Origin: an uncultured Alphaproteobacteria bacterium
GTDB lineage: Bacteria > Pseudomonadota > Alphaproteobacteria > HIMB59 > GCA-002718135
Reading direction: 5' to 3'
Length of the DNA: 64,000 nucleotides
Assembly: GCA_902576125.1 (NCBI GenBank)
Contig: CACGUF010000001.1
Location: forward strand, 186,001-250,000
Part shown: positions 1 through 9,512 of the stretch, piece after piece
How positions within the stretch are numbered: the stretch's first letter is position 1
Layout: every line of letters starts with the position of its first letter
Made by a program: the position numbers and the translations under genes
Notes under the pieces: generated by a model
What the model saw: the letters and a program-made list of their open reading frames with translations, nothing else
Database searches by the model: none
What the model was told of the DNA's origin: nothing

Positions 1-354
1 GTATCTGTTGAGATAAGAGAATTAGCAAAGTTAGCTAAAACAAATTCTTTAACTCCAAATCAATATACTGGAGGATCTATAACGTTGTCTAACCTTGGTA
101 TGTTTGGAATAAGTGAATTTGCCGCTATAATTAGTCCTCCTCAAGCATCAATTTTAGCTGTAGGCAAAATTATTAAAAAACCTATTATTTTAAATGACTC
201 TGTAATGGTAGGGCATACACTAAAATCTACCTTATCTGCTGATCATAGAGTTTTAGATGGTGCAGTTGCCGGTAAATTGTTAAAAGATTTTAATGATATT
301 ATTGAAAATCCATTTGAAATTTGGATGAATAGTAATGACATGGAAGTAATTTAA
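1..354 (+). CDS. pdhC: Pyruvate dehydrogenase E2 (dihydrolipoamide acetyltransferase), C-terminal part
   Basis: This is the 3' end of an E2 acyltransferase gene. The frame is open from the first base of the window, so the lipoyl and E1/E3-binding domains lie outside it. The visible 117 residues are the end of the catalytic domain: the segment [11 protein letters not shown], the [10 protein letters not shown] strand, and the active-site HxxxDG motif in ADHRVLDG. The enzyme moves the acetyl group from lipoamide to CoA in the pyruvate dehydrogenase complex. The 2-oxoglutarate E2 is an alternative, but the PPQA/ILAVG wording and the following lipA fit PdhC better. Only one base separates its stop from lipA. 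The lpd gene that usually sits between them in alphaproteobacteria is absent. Confidence 0.9.
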   Translation, partial: VSVEIRELAKLAKTNSLTPNQYTGGSITLSNLGMFGISEFAAIISPPQASILAVGKIIKKPIILNDSVMVGHTLKSTLSADHRVLDGAVAGKLLKDFNDIIENPFEIWMNSNDMEVI

Positions 355-355
355 A

Positions 356-1282
356 ATGACTGAAGTAAGACATCCAGAGAAAATTTATCGTACTTCAAAC
401 CCTATTCCTAAAAAACCTTCCTGGATAAGGGTCAAAGCTCCCACATCAAAATTTTTTAAATCAACAGATAAAATTTTAAAAAATAAAAAAATAGTTACTG
501 TGTGTGAAGAAGCAGCATGTCCAAATATTTCGGAATGTTGGCAAAAAAAGCATGCAACATTTATGATATTAGGAGATATTTGCACTAGAGCATGTGCATT
601 TTGCAATATTAAGACTGGGAAGCCTGGTTTTGTTGATAGAGATGAGCCAAATAAAATAGCAGAAGCAGTATCTGAATTAGGTTTAGAGCATGTTGTTGTT
701 ACAAGTGTTGATAGAGATGATTTGGAAGATGGTGGTGCAGAACATTTTACAACAGTTATTTCCTCAATTAGAAAATTAAATCCAAGTTGTACAGTAGAAA
801 TTTTAACTCCAGATTTTCATAAAAAACCTAAAGCACTAGATATTCTATCTAATGAATTACCAGATGTATTTAATCATAATCTAGAAACTGTACCTAGGCT
901 ATATTTAAGTATTAGACCTGGATCTAGATATTTTGTAAGTCTAAAACTTTTAGCAGATATTAAAAAGCTTAATCCTAACGTATTTACAAAATCAGGATTA
1001 ATGGTTGGTTTAGGTGAAACTAAAGATGAAATTTATCAAGTAATGGATGATTTACGAGCAGCAGATGTTGATTTTATTACAATTGGTCAATATTTACCTC
1101 CAAGTTCGAAACATGCAAAACTAGAAAAGTTTATTACTCCTAGAGAATTTGATGAATATAAAAAAATGGCCACAGCAAAAGGTTTTTTAATGGTTGCATC
1201 ATCACCTTTAACAAGATCAAGCTATCACGCTTCTGAAGATTTTAAAATTATGCAAAAAAATAGAGCTTACAAAAATCTTTAA
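356..1282 (+). CDS. lipA: Lipoyl synthase (radical SAM)
   Basis: LipA inserts two sulfurs into octanoyl groups on E2 and GcvH proteins to make lipoyl cofactors. The 308-residue protein has both iron-sulfur clusters of the family. The auxiliary cluster is C50-x4-C55-x5-C61 ([12 protein letters not shown]) and the radical-SAM cluster is C76-x3-C80-x2-C83 (CTRACAFC). The C-terminal RSSYHA segment supplies the serine ligand of the auxiliary cluster. Length is normal. The ATG lies one base after the pdhC stop and the stop overlaps the next ATG (TAATG), so translation is probably coupled. Placement beside pdhC matches its role in loading the pyruvate dehydrogenase complex. Confidence 0.97.
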   Translation: MTEVRHPEKIYRTSNPIPKKPSWIRVKAPTSKFFKSTDKILKNKKIVTVCEEAACPNISECWQKKHATFMILGDICTRACAFCNIKTGKPGFVDRDEPNKIAEAVSELGLEHVVVTSVDRDDLEDGGAEHFTTVISSIRKLNPSCTVEILTPDFHKKPKALDILSNELPDVFNHNLETVPRLYLSIRPGSRYFVSLKLLADIKKLNPNVFTKSGLMVGLGETKDEIYQVMDDLRAADVDFITIGQYLPPSSKHAKLEKFITPREFDEYKKMATAKGFLMVASSPLTRSSYHASEDFKIMQKNRAYKNL

Positions 1283-1719
1283 TGAAAAATTCAAAAAGAG
1301 AGGAAGTAATTTCTCATTCAGCAACAAAACTTTTTAATATTGTTATCGATATCGAAAAATACCCTGAATATATTCCTTGGTGCACTAAGATGATAATTAA
1401 TCAAAGAAATAAAAATGAAATTTTTGCAGATATGTATGTCAAATATAAATTTATTTTATCTCAAAAATTTGGATCTCATGTAAAATTTGATAAAAATAAT
1501 TTGACTATAGAGACTAGTTATATTGAAGGACCCTTAACAGATTTAACTACCAAATGGAAATTTGAGGAAATAGATAAAAAAAATTCTAAAATATTTTTTG
1601 ATGTTAATTTTAAATTTAAAAATAATATTCATCAAAAAGTTGCAGAAACCTTTTATCCTTTGATTGAAAATAAAATGATAAATTCTTTTAAAAAAAGGGC
1701 AGATGAGACTCTAGATTAA
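1282..1719 (+). CDS. Coenzyme Q-binding START-domain protein (Coq10/RatA family)
   Basis: This is a 145-residue single-domain polyketide-cyclase/START-like protein. The N-terminal segment SATKLFNIVIDIEKYPEYIPWC is the family signature. Alphaproteobacterial and mitochondrial members (Coq10) bind ubiquinone and support respiration; the E. coli homologue was named RatA. The gene follows lipA by a 1-base overlap, as in many alphaproteobacteria. Its last 9 bases overlap the end of the convergent cinA-like gene. A Coq10-type role is preferred over RatA because of the alphaproteobacterial context, which is an inference. Confidence 0.85.
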   Translation: MKNSKREEVISHSATKLFNIVIDIEKYPEYIPWCTKMIINQRNKNEIFADMYVKYKFILSQKFGSHVKFDKNNLTIETSYIEGPLTDLTTKWKFEEIDKKNSKIFFDVNFKFKNNIHQKVAETFYPLIENKMINSFKKRADETLD

Positions 1720-2175
1720 CTTTGACAAATACTTAAAAATTGAATTCACACATTTTTTTTGTATTTCTATTCTAGTTCCTTTAAAATTTTTTTCTAAAAT
1801 TTCTATTTTTCCATTTACTCTTATACCAATATATATCAAACCTAAGGGCTTGCTTTTGCTTCCACCTCCAGGTCCGGCAATACCAGTAGTAGATATGCAA
1901 ATATTAGTTTTAGTTTTTATAAACAATCCCCTTACCATTTCTTTAGCTGTTTCTTTACTTACTGCACCATATTTATTTAAAGTTGTTTTTTTAACATTTA
2001 GATCTTTAACTTTTAAATGGTTAGAATAGGGGATGTATCCCCCTTGATATATTTTTGAACAGTCTTTATTTTTAGTAATAACAGATGCCAATAGACCACC
2101 AGTACATGACTCTGCAGTTGAAATTGTAATTTCTTTTTTGATTAATTTATTTATTATTTTCTTATATAAATTCAT
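1711..2175 (-). CDS. pncC: CinA C-terminal-domain protein (nicotinamide-nucleotide amidase, PncC-like)
   Basis: This 154-residue protein is the stand-alone CinA C-terminal domain, which in PncC converts nicotinamide mononucleotide to nicotinate mononucleotide and so recycles pyridine nucleotides. The family motifs are TAESCTGGLLASVIT near residue 20 and TGIAGPGGGSKSKPLG near residue 97. No N-terminal molybdopterin-binding domain is present, which is usual for alphaproteobacteria. The gene is the last of a three-gene minus-strand unit (ispDF-pgpA-cinA) whose members overlap by 14 bases, and its stop overlaps the convergent Coq10-like gene. Confidence 0.88.
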   Translation of the reverse strand: MNLYKKIINKLIKKEITISTAESCTGGLLASVITKNKDCSKIYQGGYIPYSNHLKVKDLNVKKTTLNKYGAVSKETAKEMVRGLFIKTKTNICISTTGIAGPGGGSKSKPLGLIYIGIRVNGKIEILEKNFKGTRIEIQKKCVNSIFKYLSKLI

Positions 2176-2635
2176 TTAAAATTATTAAAGTTAATACTGT
2201 ATATAACCCAGCAATCATATCATCAAGAATTACACCATAGCCATTTTTATAGTGTTTATCAAAATAATTAGCTGGAAAAATTTTAATAATATCGAAAAAT
2301 CTAAATAAAATAAATATTAGTGTATATGTTGTAATGTCATTATTAATAAAAATTAAATCATAAAAAAGAAATATTATAAAAATACCAAGTAACTCATCTA
2401 TAACAATATATTTTGAGTCATATGAGTTGGTTATAAACGAATAATAATTAATTAAATAGTTTGAAATAAAAAATAAAAAAATAAATATTAATGCAAGGAT
2501 TATTAATGGTAGTGATAAAATATCACACAAAATAAACATTATTAATAAGGATACTAAGCTTCCCCAGGTACCTGGTGCATATTTAATATATCCAACAAAA
2601 AAAATTGAAATAAATAGTGTGCTAAATTTTTTCAT
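2162..2635 (-). CDS. pgpA: Phosphatidylglycerophosphatase A
   Basis: PgpA removes the phosphate from phosphatidylglycerophosphate to give phosphatidylglycerol at the inner membrane. The 157-residue hydrophobic protein has the family's APGTWGS motif near residue 20, a DELLG acidic motif near residue 81 and a DDMIAG motif near residue 138, with about four membrane spans. Its start overlaps the end of ispDF by 14 bases and its end overlaps cinA by the same amount, so the three genes are presumably one transcript. Confidence 0.9.
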   Translation of the reverse strand: MKKFSTLFISIFFVGYIKYAPGTWGSLVSLLIMFILCDILSLPLIILALIFIFLFFISNYLINYYSFITNSYDSKYIVIDELLGIFIIFLFYDLIFINNDITTYTLIFILFRFFDIIKIFPANYFDKHYKNGYGVILDDMIAGLYTVLTLIILNEFI

Positions 2636-3758
2636 TTGTAATTTGTACTATTGACTCTGCAGCAATTCCTAATCCATCGCCAATAAATCCAATTTTTTCA
2701 TTTGTTGTAGCCTTAATTGAAATGATTTTTTCAGAGATTTTTAGTAATGAAGATATTTTTGATATCATTTGTTTTCTATATTTATTTATATTAGGTTTTT
2801 CACATATAAAATTAATATCTAAATTAACTATAAAAAAATTTTTCTCTTTTAGTTTATTCCTTGCAAATTTTAAAAAGTATTCAGAATTTTTATTTTTCCA
2901 TTTTGTGTCCTTATTAGAAAAATAGTAACCTATGTCTTTCATTGATAAGGCTCCAAAAATGCTATCACAGATTGCATGAATACCTACATCAGCATCTGAA
3001 TGTCCAATTAATTTATTAAAATTAATTTTTACACCACATAATTTCAATCCTTTTTTTGTATTTGTATCAATACGATGAATATCGTAACCAATACCAGATT
3101 TATAAATAGGTTTTAAAAAAAGTTTAAAATAATTTAGGTCTTCAGGATATGTAATTTTGACATTTAATTTTTCTCCTTTAATAAAGCTTAATTCTTTTTT
3201 AGATATTAATACTGAGTCATCTTTTGCATTTAGCATTTTTGTTTTAAAATGTGATTTAAAAATTGTTTTAAAATCAAAGCCTTGAGGGGTTTGTATTAAT
3301 TTCAAGTTTTTGTTAAAATCTTGTTTTGAAATTACTTTTCTATCTGGGCTTACTATATAAGGTATAGCTGAAATATTTTTGTCAAGATGTTTTAAGATTT
3401 TTGCTGTTAATTTATTAGAGCAAAAGGGTCTTGCTGCATCATGTATTAAAACTTTATTTGGATTATATTGTTTTAATTTTTTCAAAGCATTAAATGATGA
3501 TACTTGTCGATTTTTTCCAGCTTCTACATAAATTAGTTGTTTATTAGGAAAACTTCTTTTTATCTTTTCAAAAAATCTATGATATGATTTTTTAATTACA
3601 ATTAATATTATATCAAAATTATTAGTGTCTAAGCGATTTAAAAAAAAATCTATAAGATTTATACCATTAATTTCATTAAATTGCTTAGGTAGTTTTTTAT
3701 TAAACCTTTTGCCAGTACCTCCTGCAAGGATAACGAGTGCATTTTTAGTTTTTTTCAT
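2622..3758 (-). CDS. ispDF: Bifunctional IspD/IspF isoprenoid enzyme
   Basis: This fused enzyme catalyses two non-consecutive steps of the MEP pathway: CDP-ME synthesis (IspD) and cyclisation to MEcPP (IspF). The N-terminal half carries the nucleotidyltransferase loop LAGGTGKRFNKKLPKQF and the HDAARPF motif. The C-terminal half starts near residue 222 with GIGYDIHRI, which holds zinc ligands, followed by GHSDADVGIHAICDSIFGAL. The IspDF fusion is typical of alpha- and epsilonproteobacteria. It is divergent from ntrY with 61 bp between start codons. The dusB-ntrB-ntrC genes that commonly lie between ispDF and ntrY are not there. Confidence 0.96.
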   Translation of the reverse strand: MKKTKNALVILAGGTGKRFNKKLPKQFNEINGINLIDFFLNRLDTNNFDIILIVIKKSYHRFFEKIKRSFPNKQLIYVEAGKNRQVSSFNALKKLKQYNPNKVLIHDAARPFCSNKLTAKILKHLDKNISAIPYIVSPDRKVISKQDFNKNLKLIQTPQGFDFKTIFKSHFKTKMLNAKDDSVLISKKELSFIKGEKLNVKITYPEDLNYFKLFLKPIYKSGIGYDIHRIDTNTKKGLKLCGVKINFNKLIGHSDADVGIHAICDSIFGALSMKDIGYYFSNKDTKWKNKNSEYFLKFARNKLKEKNFFIVNLDINFICEKPNINKYRKQMISKISSLLKISEKIISIKATTNEKIGFIGDGLGIAAESIVQITNEKI

Positions 3759-3819
3759 TTATAGGATAATCATATATTAGTTTATTATAGAATTAAAAAT
3801 ATAAATAAAACCTACCGTA

Positions 3820-5967
3820 ATGTTTAGCTTAACCAAAATATTAAATAGATTGTATCTAACAAAATTTTCATTTTATTTATTGTTATGCCTAATTTTAATT
3901 AGCTTTTCAATCACCTTTTATTTAATGTTGCCAAATAATAATCTGGTTAAAAACCCTCTACAATTACAGTATTTTTTATTGGCTGATGTTTTTTTTGTAA
4001 TTTTGCTTTTAGCTCTAATAATAAGACAGCTTATATTAATAATAATTTATAAGAGAAATCAAAAAGATGAATCAAAATTATATATAAAATTTGTAAATTT
4101 ATTTACTGCTATGGCTGTCGGGCCTGCCATTGGTTTAGTTGTAATAACTTCCCTTTTTTTCAATTTAGAGTTTAGAACTTGGTATGGTGGAGCTGTTAGA
4201 GAAGCAGTGGTTAATTCAAATATAGTTGCTAGAGATTATGAAAATGAAATACAAGCTGAAATTATCTCAGATACTCAATTGATTATGAGAGAAATAGTAA
4301 AAGTTTCAAGAAATAATGAAGTTAATATAAATTCTATAAATCAAGGATTAAGTGAATTCATAAATCTAAGAACAATCTCAAATATTTATTTATTTAATAA
4401 AAAAGGAGAAATATATTTAAATTTTAAAGATCAAGAAAATCAAAATTTTTTGTTACCTTCAGATGATATTTTTCAAATATTAGATCAAAACAGAGTTTAT
4501 ATTTTTCAATTAAATAAAAATTCTATCTCTGCTTATAAAAAAATTAATTTCTTAGGTGATGTATTTATGCAAGTTAATAGACAGCTTAATACTAACATTT
4601 GGGATCATATATCAGCAACCAAAGATGCATATAAAATTTACACTACTAAAGAAAATGAAAGTGCCGGTATACAAATAACTTACTCAATGATATTTGTGTT
4701 ATTTTCTATCGGATTTATTTTAATTGCTGTTTTGATTGGTTTTAACCTAGCAAGAAGACTTTCTAAACCTATATCTAATCTTATAGAATCAGCAAATGAA
4801 ATTTCAAAAGGTAATTTTGATGCAAAAGTTTCTGAAATTGATCAATTTGATGAAATTAAAGTTTTAATTTCTTCTTATAATAAAATGATAGGTGAAATTG
4901 AAAATAAGCAAAACCAACTTATTTCAAAGAGTAATGAAGATGAAGAAAAAAGGTTATTTATTGAGGCTATTTTAAGTTTGCTTACTATAGGAGTAGTTTC
5001 ATTAGACAAAGATTTTAATATTATATTTTTTAATCAAACAACGAATAATCTTTTTAAAGGTACAAAAAAACTTGAAAATAATAAAAATTTTTTATTAACC
5101 TTTCCAGACTGGAAAATTATTTTTGACAATTTTAAAAAATCAAAAAAAATTCTCGAAAACTTTCAAACAGAAATATTAATCAAAGATGATTTAAGAAGCT
5201 TTAATATTAGAATTATTAAGGAATTTAAAGATCATATAATTAATGGTTATATAATTGCTATAGATGATACTACTTCATTTATTCTAGCAGAAAAACATGC
5301 TGCCTGGTCGGATATTGCTAGGAAGATTGCTCATGAAGTTAAAAATCCATTAACACCTATAAAATTATCCGCTGAAAGAATTGAAAAGAAATATATTAAT
5401 AAAGAATTTGAAAAAGATGAAATTATGACTCTTACAAATACTATTTCAAGACAAGTTGATGATATTGGAAAACTAATTGATGAATTTTCTTCATTTGCAA
5501 GAATGCCTGAGCCAGAAATTAAACTTGATAATTTATCTAAATGTTTGAATGAATCTTTCTTATTATTTTCTAATTCTCATAAAAATATTAAATTTAAAAT
5601 AAATAAAAATGATCAAGATATTTTTTACCAGTTTGACAAGTTTCAAATGTCTCAATGTTTTAATAATCTTATTAAAAATGCTGTTGAGGCAGTAGAAAAA
5701 ATACCAAATCCTTCAATTTCTATAAATTTTACATCTGACAGCAATAAAATTTTCATTGAAATTGCAGACAATGGTATAGGAATATCTCAACAAATGGTAA
5801 ATAAAATATTTGAGCCATATTTTACTACAAAAAGTAAAGGTACTGGGTTAGGGCTTTCAATAGTAAAAAAAATTATTGAAGACCATAACGGAAAAATTAA
5901 AATAGAAAAAAATAAGCAAATGGCAGGCACAACAAGCTCAATTATATTTGAAAATCTAAATGCTTAA
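3820..5967 (+). CDS. ntrY: NtrY-type membrane sensor histidine kinase
   Basis: This 715-residue sensor kinase has about three N-terminal membrane spans within residues 15-125, a periplasmic region, a further span near residues 287-312, then a HAMP linker, a PAS-like region (about 380-485), a HisKA domain and a HATPase domain. The phospho-acceptor is H505 in IAHEVKNPLTPIKLSAERI. The ATP site shows the N box NLIKNAVEAVEK, the G1 box DNGIGIS and the G2 box GTGLGLS. NtrY homologues act in nitrogen, redox or envelope signalling; the signal here is unknown. Its stop overlaps the ntrX start by 8 bases, so kinase and regulator are made together. Confidence 0.93.
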   Translation: MFSLTKILNRLYLTKFSFYLLLCLILISFSITFYLMLPNNNLVKNPLQLQYFLLADVFFVILLLALIIRQLILIIIYKRNQKDESKLYIKFVNLFTAMAVGPAIGLVVITSLFFNLEFRTWYGGAVREAVVNSNIVARDYENEIQAEIISDTQLIMREIVKVSRNNEVNINSINQGLSEFINLRTISNIYLFNKKGEIYLNFKDQENQNFLLPSDDIFQILDQNRVYIFQLNKNSISAYKKINFLGDVFMQVNRQLNTNIWDHISATKDAYKIYTTKENESAGIQITYSMIFVLFSIGFILIAVLIGFNLARRLSKPISNLIESANEISKGNFDAKVSEIDQFDEIKVLISSYNKMIGEIENKQNQLISKSNEDEEKRLFIEAILSLLTIGVVSLDKDFNIIFFNQTTNNLFKGTKKLENNKNFLLTFPDWKIIFDNFKKSKKILENFQTEILIKDDLRSFNIRIIKEFKDHIINGYIIAIDDTTSFILAEKHAAWSDIARKIAHEVKNPLTPIKLSAERIEKKYINKEFEKDEIMTLTNTISRQVDDIGKLIDEFSSFARMPEPEIKLDNLSKCLNESFLLFSNSHKNIKFKINKNDQDIFYQFDKFQMSQCFNNLIKNAVEAVEKIPNPSISINFTSDSNKIFIEIADNGIGISQQMVNKIFEPYFTTKSKGTGLGLSIVKKIIEDHNGKIKIEKNKQMAGTTSSIIFENLNA

Positions 5968-7294
5968 AGTTTTAATTATTGATGATGAAAAGGATATTTG
6001 TTTTTTAATATCTGAAATTTTGAAAGATGAAAAATACCTTACATATTCAGCTATTAATTCTAGTGAGGCTATTTCATACTTCAATAAATATAATCCTGAT
6101 TTAGTAATTCTTGATGTCTGGCTTTCTAATAGCAAATTAGATGGTATAGAAATTTTAAAAGAATTTAAAAAAATTAATATTAATGTTCCTGTAATTATTA
6201 TTAGTGGACATGGTACTGTAGATCTAGCTGTAAGTTCAATAAAGAATGGAGCTTATGATTTTTTAGAAAAACCATTCAATAGTGATAAGTTAGTAATTTT
6301 AGCAAAAAGAGCGATTGAAAGCTCTAGATTATTAGATGAAAATAAAAACTTAAAAGAATTAGTATCTCCAGATATCAATTTAGTAGGTAATTCAAATTTT
6401 ATTATTCAAACTAAAAAAAATATTGTTAATTTTTCAAAATCAAACTCTCGTCTTTTAATTGAAGGCCCATTTGGAGTTGGAAAAAAATTAATAGCTAATC
6501 AAATTCATAAAAATTCCAAATATAAAGATAAAATTCCAATAAATATTGATTTTGCAACTTTGAATGAAAGTAATCTTGAGGTTTTATTTTCTGAAGATAT
6601 TAAAAATTTAAATGGCAATCTTTTCGTTAGATCAAATATGAATACATTGATTTTATCAAATATTGATCAGATACCCCTTAAGTTTCAAAAGCAATTTCTT
6701 TTTTTTATTGAAAATTCTGAATTTTTTAAAGCATCAAATATAATATTAGATCATAAAATAATTACAATTTCAGAAAAAAATTTAGAAGAAGAAATTAACA
6801 ATGGTAATTTTTTATCTAGATTATACGAACGTTTAAAAGTAGATCATTTGAAATGTCTTAGCTTATCACAAAGAGTTCCTGATATTTTACCAATTTTAAA
6901 TTATTATATTTCAAAATTTAATGCGAGAAATATTGATCTAACATTCTCTAAATCAGCCATTTCAAAATTAGAAACTTTTGATTGGCCTGGAAATGTAGCT
7001 CAATTAGTAAACTATGTAGAAAAAACTGTTATACTTAACCAGACAGCAAATGATGATCTAGTTCTTGACGTAGATAATTTAGCACTTGAAATGGGAGATT
7101 ATAGTAAGGAGCAATTCTCCTTAAATAATTATGATTTATCATTAAAGGAAGCTAGAATGGAGTTTGAAAAAGAATATTTAGTATCGCAAATTAAACGTTT
7201 TAGTGGTAATATATCTAAAGTATCAGAATTTACTGGTATGGAAAGAACAGCTCTCTATAGAAAACTTAAATCATTAAATATTTCAGTTAAATAA
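5960..7294 (+). CDS. ntrX: NtrX-type response regulator with degenerate AAA+ domain
   Basis: The 444-residue regulator has a receiver domain (about 1-120) with phospho-acceptor D52 in VILDVWLS, a central AAA+-like domain (about 140-380) and a Fis-type helix-turn-helix at the C-terminus (SKVSEFTGMERTALYRKL). The central domain is eroded. The Walker A region reads GPFGVGKK (about 169-176). The expected GAFTGA sigma-54 contact loop is absent around residues 205-225. The Walker B position reads LILSNID instead of LFLDEI. It therefore probably does not remodel sigma-54 polymerase and may regulate as a phosphorylation-controlled DNA-binding protein. Pairing with NtrY is clear from the overlap. Confidence 0.92.
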   Translation: MLKVLIIDDEKDICFLISEILKDEKYLTYSAINSSEAISYFNKYNPDLVILDVWLSNSKLDGIEILKEFKKININVPVIIISGHGTVDLAVSSIKNGAYDFLEKPFNSDKLVILAKRAIESSRLLDENKNLKELVSPDINLVGNSNFIIQTKKNIVNFSKSNSRLLIEGPFGVGKKLIANQIHKNSKYKDKIPINIDFATLNESNLEVLFSEDIKNLNGNLFVRSNMNTLILSNIDQIPLKFQKQFLFFIENSEFFKASNIILDHKIITISEKNLEEEINNGNFLSRLYERLKVDHLKCLSLSQRVPDILPILNYYISKFNARNIDLTFSKSAISKLETFDWPGNVAQLVNYVEKTVILNQTANDDLVLDVDNLALEMGDYSKEQFSLNNYDLSLKEARMEFEKEYLVSQIKRFSGNISKVSEFTGMERTALYRKLKSLNISVK

Positions 7295-7299
7295 ATAAA

Positions 7300-8664
7300 A
7301 TGAAGACAATAATTTGTGGTTCTGGTGATGTAGGTTATAGTATTGCTGATAAGTTATCTAAAGAAAATTTTGAAGTTACTGTTGTTGATGAACCTTCTAA
7401 TAAACTTAACAAAATATCTGAAAATTTAGATGTAAAAGTATTAGCAGGTATTCCAAGTTTGCCAACTACACTAATGAATGCAGGGGCAAAAGATTGTGAA
7501 ATATTAATTGCAGTAACAAAAAGTGATGAAACAAACATGATTGCATGCCAAATAGGGCATTCATTATTTAAAATACCAAAAAAAATTGCAAGAATTAGAC
7601 AGCAAGATTATTTAAAAGGTGAGTGGCAAAATTTGTATACTAAAAATGATTTACCTATTGATGCTATAATTTCCCCTGAGCAAGAAGTAGCAAGTGCTTT
7701 TCATAGAAGAATAATATCACCTGGAACAATTGACATGGTTGAGTTATCAGATAAGCAATTAAAATTAATTGGTTTTAAGTGTGACAAAAATTGTAGTCAC
7801 ATAGGGTTAACAGTCAGAGAATTATCTGCAAAATTTCCTGATTATTTAGCTAATATTTTATTTATTTTTAGAGGAGATAAAAAATTTATCGTTAATTCCT
7901 CTACTAAGATAGAAAATAATGATCTTATTTATATGGTTGTTGAAAAACAGAATTTAAAAGATGTTTTGAAAGAATTTGGACACAAAGAATTACAAGCGCA
8001 AAAAATTGTTATTATTGGAGGAGGTAACATAGGCTTTTCTTTAGCAGAGTTAATAGAAAAAGATGATAGTGGTATTTCCACTGAATTAATTGAATTAGAT
8101 AAAGAGCGTGCTCAATTTCTTGCATCACAACTAAATGCAGTAACAATTACTAATGGGGATGGTCTAGATAATCAAATATTAGATGAGGTTAATATTGCTG
8201 AAGCTGGATATTGTCTTGCAGTTACAGAAGATGATGAAGTTAATGTCTTAGCTTCATTACTTGCAAAAAGAGCAGGCACTAAGCAATGTATGGCCCTTAT
8301 AAATAACAGTTCTTATACATCATTATTATCAAATATAGGTATAGACATAACAATTGATCCAAAACTTATTACTATTTCAAAAATATTAGAAAAGGTTCGA
8401 GGTGGTAGTATTATGAATGATTATTCATTAGGTGATGGTTTTGGAGAGGTAATTGAAGCAATGATCAAAAAACAATCCCCACTTTGTAACAAAAATTTAA
8501 AAGAATTGAATTTACCTAAAAGTGTTAGAATAGGCTCTATATTAAGGGATGGAAAAATTATTATTCCTAATAGTAACACAAATTTTAAGGAAAACGATGA
8601 TGTAGTATTCTTTTCAGAGACACAGTACATTAATAAATTAGAAAAATTACTCTCTGCATACTAA
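7300..8664 (+). CDS. trkA: Trk potassium uptake regulator TrkA
   Basis: TrkA is the cytoplasmic NAD(H)-binding gating subunit of Trk/Ktr potassium channels. The 454-residue protein has the expected duplicated RCK layout: a first Rossmann fold starting IICGSGDVGYSIADKL, a first RCK-C half ending near residue 225, and a second Rossmann fold starting IVIIGGGNIGFSLAEL near residue 237, followed by a second RCK-C domain. It starts 5 bases after ntrX. No trkH/trkG membrane subunit is in the window, so the channel partner must be elsewhere. Confidence 0.95.
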   Translation: MKTIICGSGDVGYSIADKLSKENFEVTVVDEPSNKLNKISENLDVKVLAGIPSLPTTLMNAGAKDCEILIAVTKSDETNMIACQIGHSLFKIPKKIARIRQQDYLKGEWQNLYTKNDLPIDAIISPEQEVASAFHRRIISPGTIDMVELSDKQLKLIGFKCDKNCSHIGLTVRELSAKFPDYLANILFIFRGDKKFIVNSSTKIENNDLIYMVVEKQNLKDVLKEFGHKELQAQKIVIIGGGNIGFSLAELIEKDDSGISTELIELDKERAQFLASQLNAVTITNGDGLDNQILDEVNIAEAGYCLAVTEDDEVNVLASLLAKRAGTKQCMALINNSSYTSLLSNIGIDITIDPKLITISKILEKVRGGSIMNDYSLGDGFGEVIEAMIKKQSPLCNKNLKELNLPKSVRIGSILRDGKIIIPNSNTNFKENDDVVFFSETQYINKLEKLLSAY

Positions 8665-8667
8665 TTT

Positions 8668-9507
8668 ATGTCAAAATATGCTTATCTTAATAATAAATAT
8701 GTAAACTTTAAAGATGCAAAAATTCACATAGAAGACAGAGGTTTTCAATTTTCTGATAGTGTTTATGAGGTTATAAAAGTTTTAAATAGCAAACTTTTAG
8801 ATTTAGATTTTCATATTAGTAGATTAAAATATTCAACTAAAGAGCTTAATTTTAATTATAAAGTTAATCATACTTCTTTAACAAAAATTTTTGTTAATTT
8901 GGTTAACAAGAATAAATTAAAAAATGGAATAATTTATTTGCAAATTACTAGAGGTGTGCAGCCTAGAGAGCATGCTTATAAAAAAGGTCTAAAACCAAAT
9001 ATAATTGCATATACAACTAAGAAAAAATTTAATTTACCTGATAAAAATTATAGAGGATATAAGGCAATTACATACCCAGATATTAGATGGGGTAGGCCAG
9101 ATATAAAAACTACTTCATTATTAGCAAATATTTTGGCTGCTACTGAAGCTAGTAAAAAAGAATCTTACGAATCAATTTTAGTTAAGGGCAATAAAATTAC
9201 TGAAGCTGCTCATTCAAATGTTTGGATTGTAAGAGGTAAAAAAATTATTACACATCCAGCAAACAACGAAATTTTAAAAGGTGTTACAAGAACAGTTTTA
9301 AAAAACGTCATAAAGTCATTAAAATTACAATTAATTGAAAAAGAATTTTCTATAAAAGAACTTTTTAAATCTGAAGAAGTTTTCATTACGAGCTCAGGTA
9401 GTTTAGTGACACCTATAATTCAGGTAGATAAAATTAAAATAAATAATGGTAAAATTGGAGCAATAACAAAGTCTCTTGCTTTAAATTTATACAAAGCTAT
9501 TATTTAA
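8668..9507 (+). CDS. dat: Class IV PLP aminotransferase, D-amino-acid transaminase-like
   Basis: The 279-residue protein belongs to the PLP fold type IV aminotransferases. The N-terminal IEDRGFQFSDSVYEV motif is characteristic of D-alanine aminotransferase and related branched-chain enzymes. The PLP lysine is K147 in DIKTTSLLANILA. The C-terminal EEVFITSSGSLVTPI segment contributes to phosphate binding. D-alanine aminotransferase interconverts D-alanine and D-glutamate for the cell wall. The gene follows trkA by 3 bases, the usual alphaproteobacterial position of dat, but the hfq and hflX genes that often follow are not found. Branched-chain aminotransferase is an alternative reading. Confidence 0.82.
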   Translation: MSKYAYLNNKYVNFKDAKIHIEDRGFQFSDSVYEVIKVLNSKLLDLDFHISRLKYSTKELNFNYKVNHTSLTKIFVNLVNKNKLKNGIIYLQITRGVQPREHAYKKGLKPNIIAYTTKKKFNLPDKNYRGYKAITYPDIRWGRPDIKTTSLLANILAATEASKKESYESILVKGNKITEAAHSNVWIVRGKKIITHPANNEILKGVTRTVLKNVIKSLKLQLIEKEFSIKELFKSEEVFITSSGSLVTPIIQVDKIKINNGKIGAITKSLALNLYKAII

Positions 9508-9512
9508 ATTCA

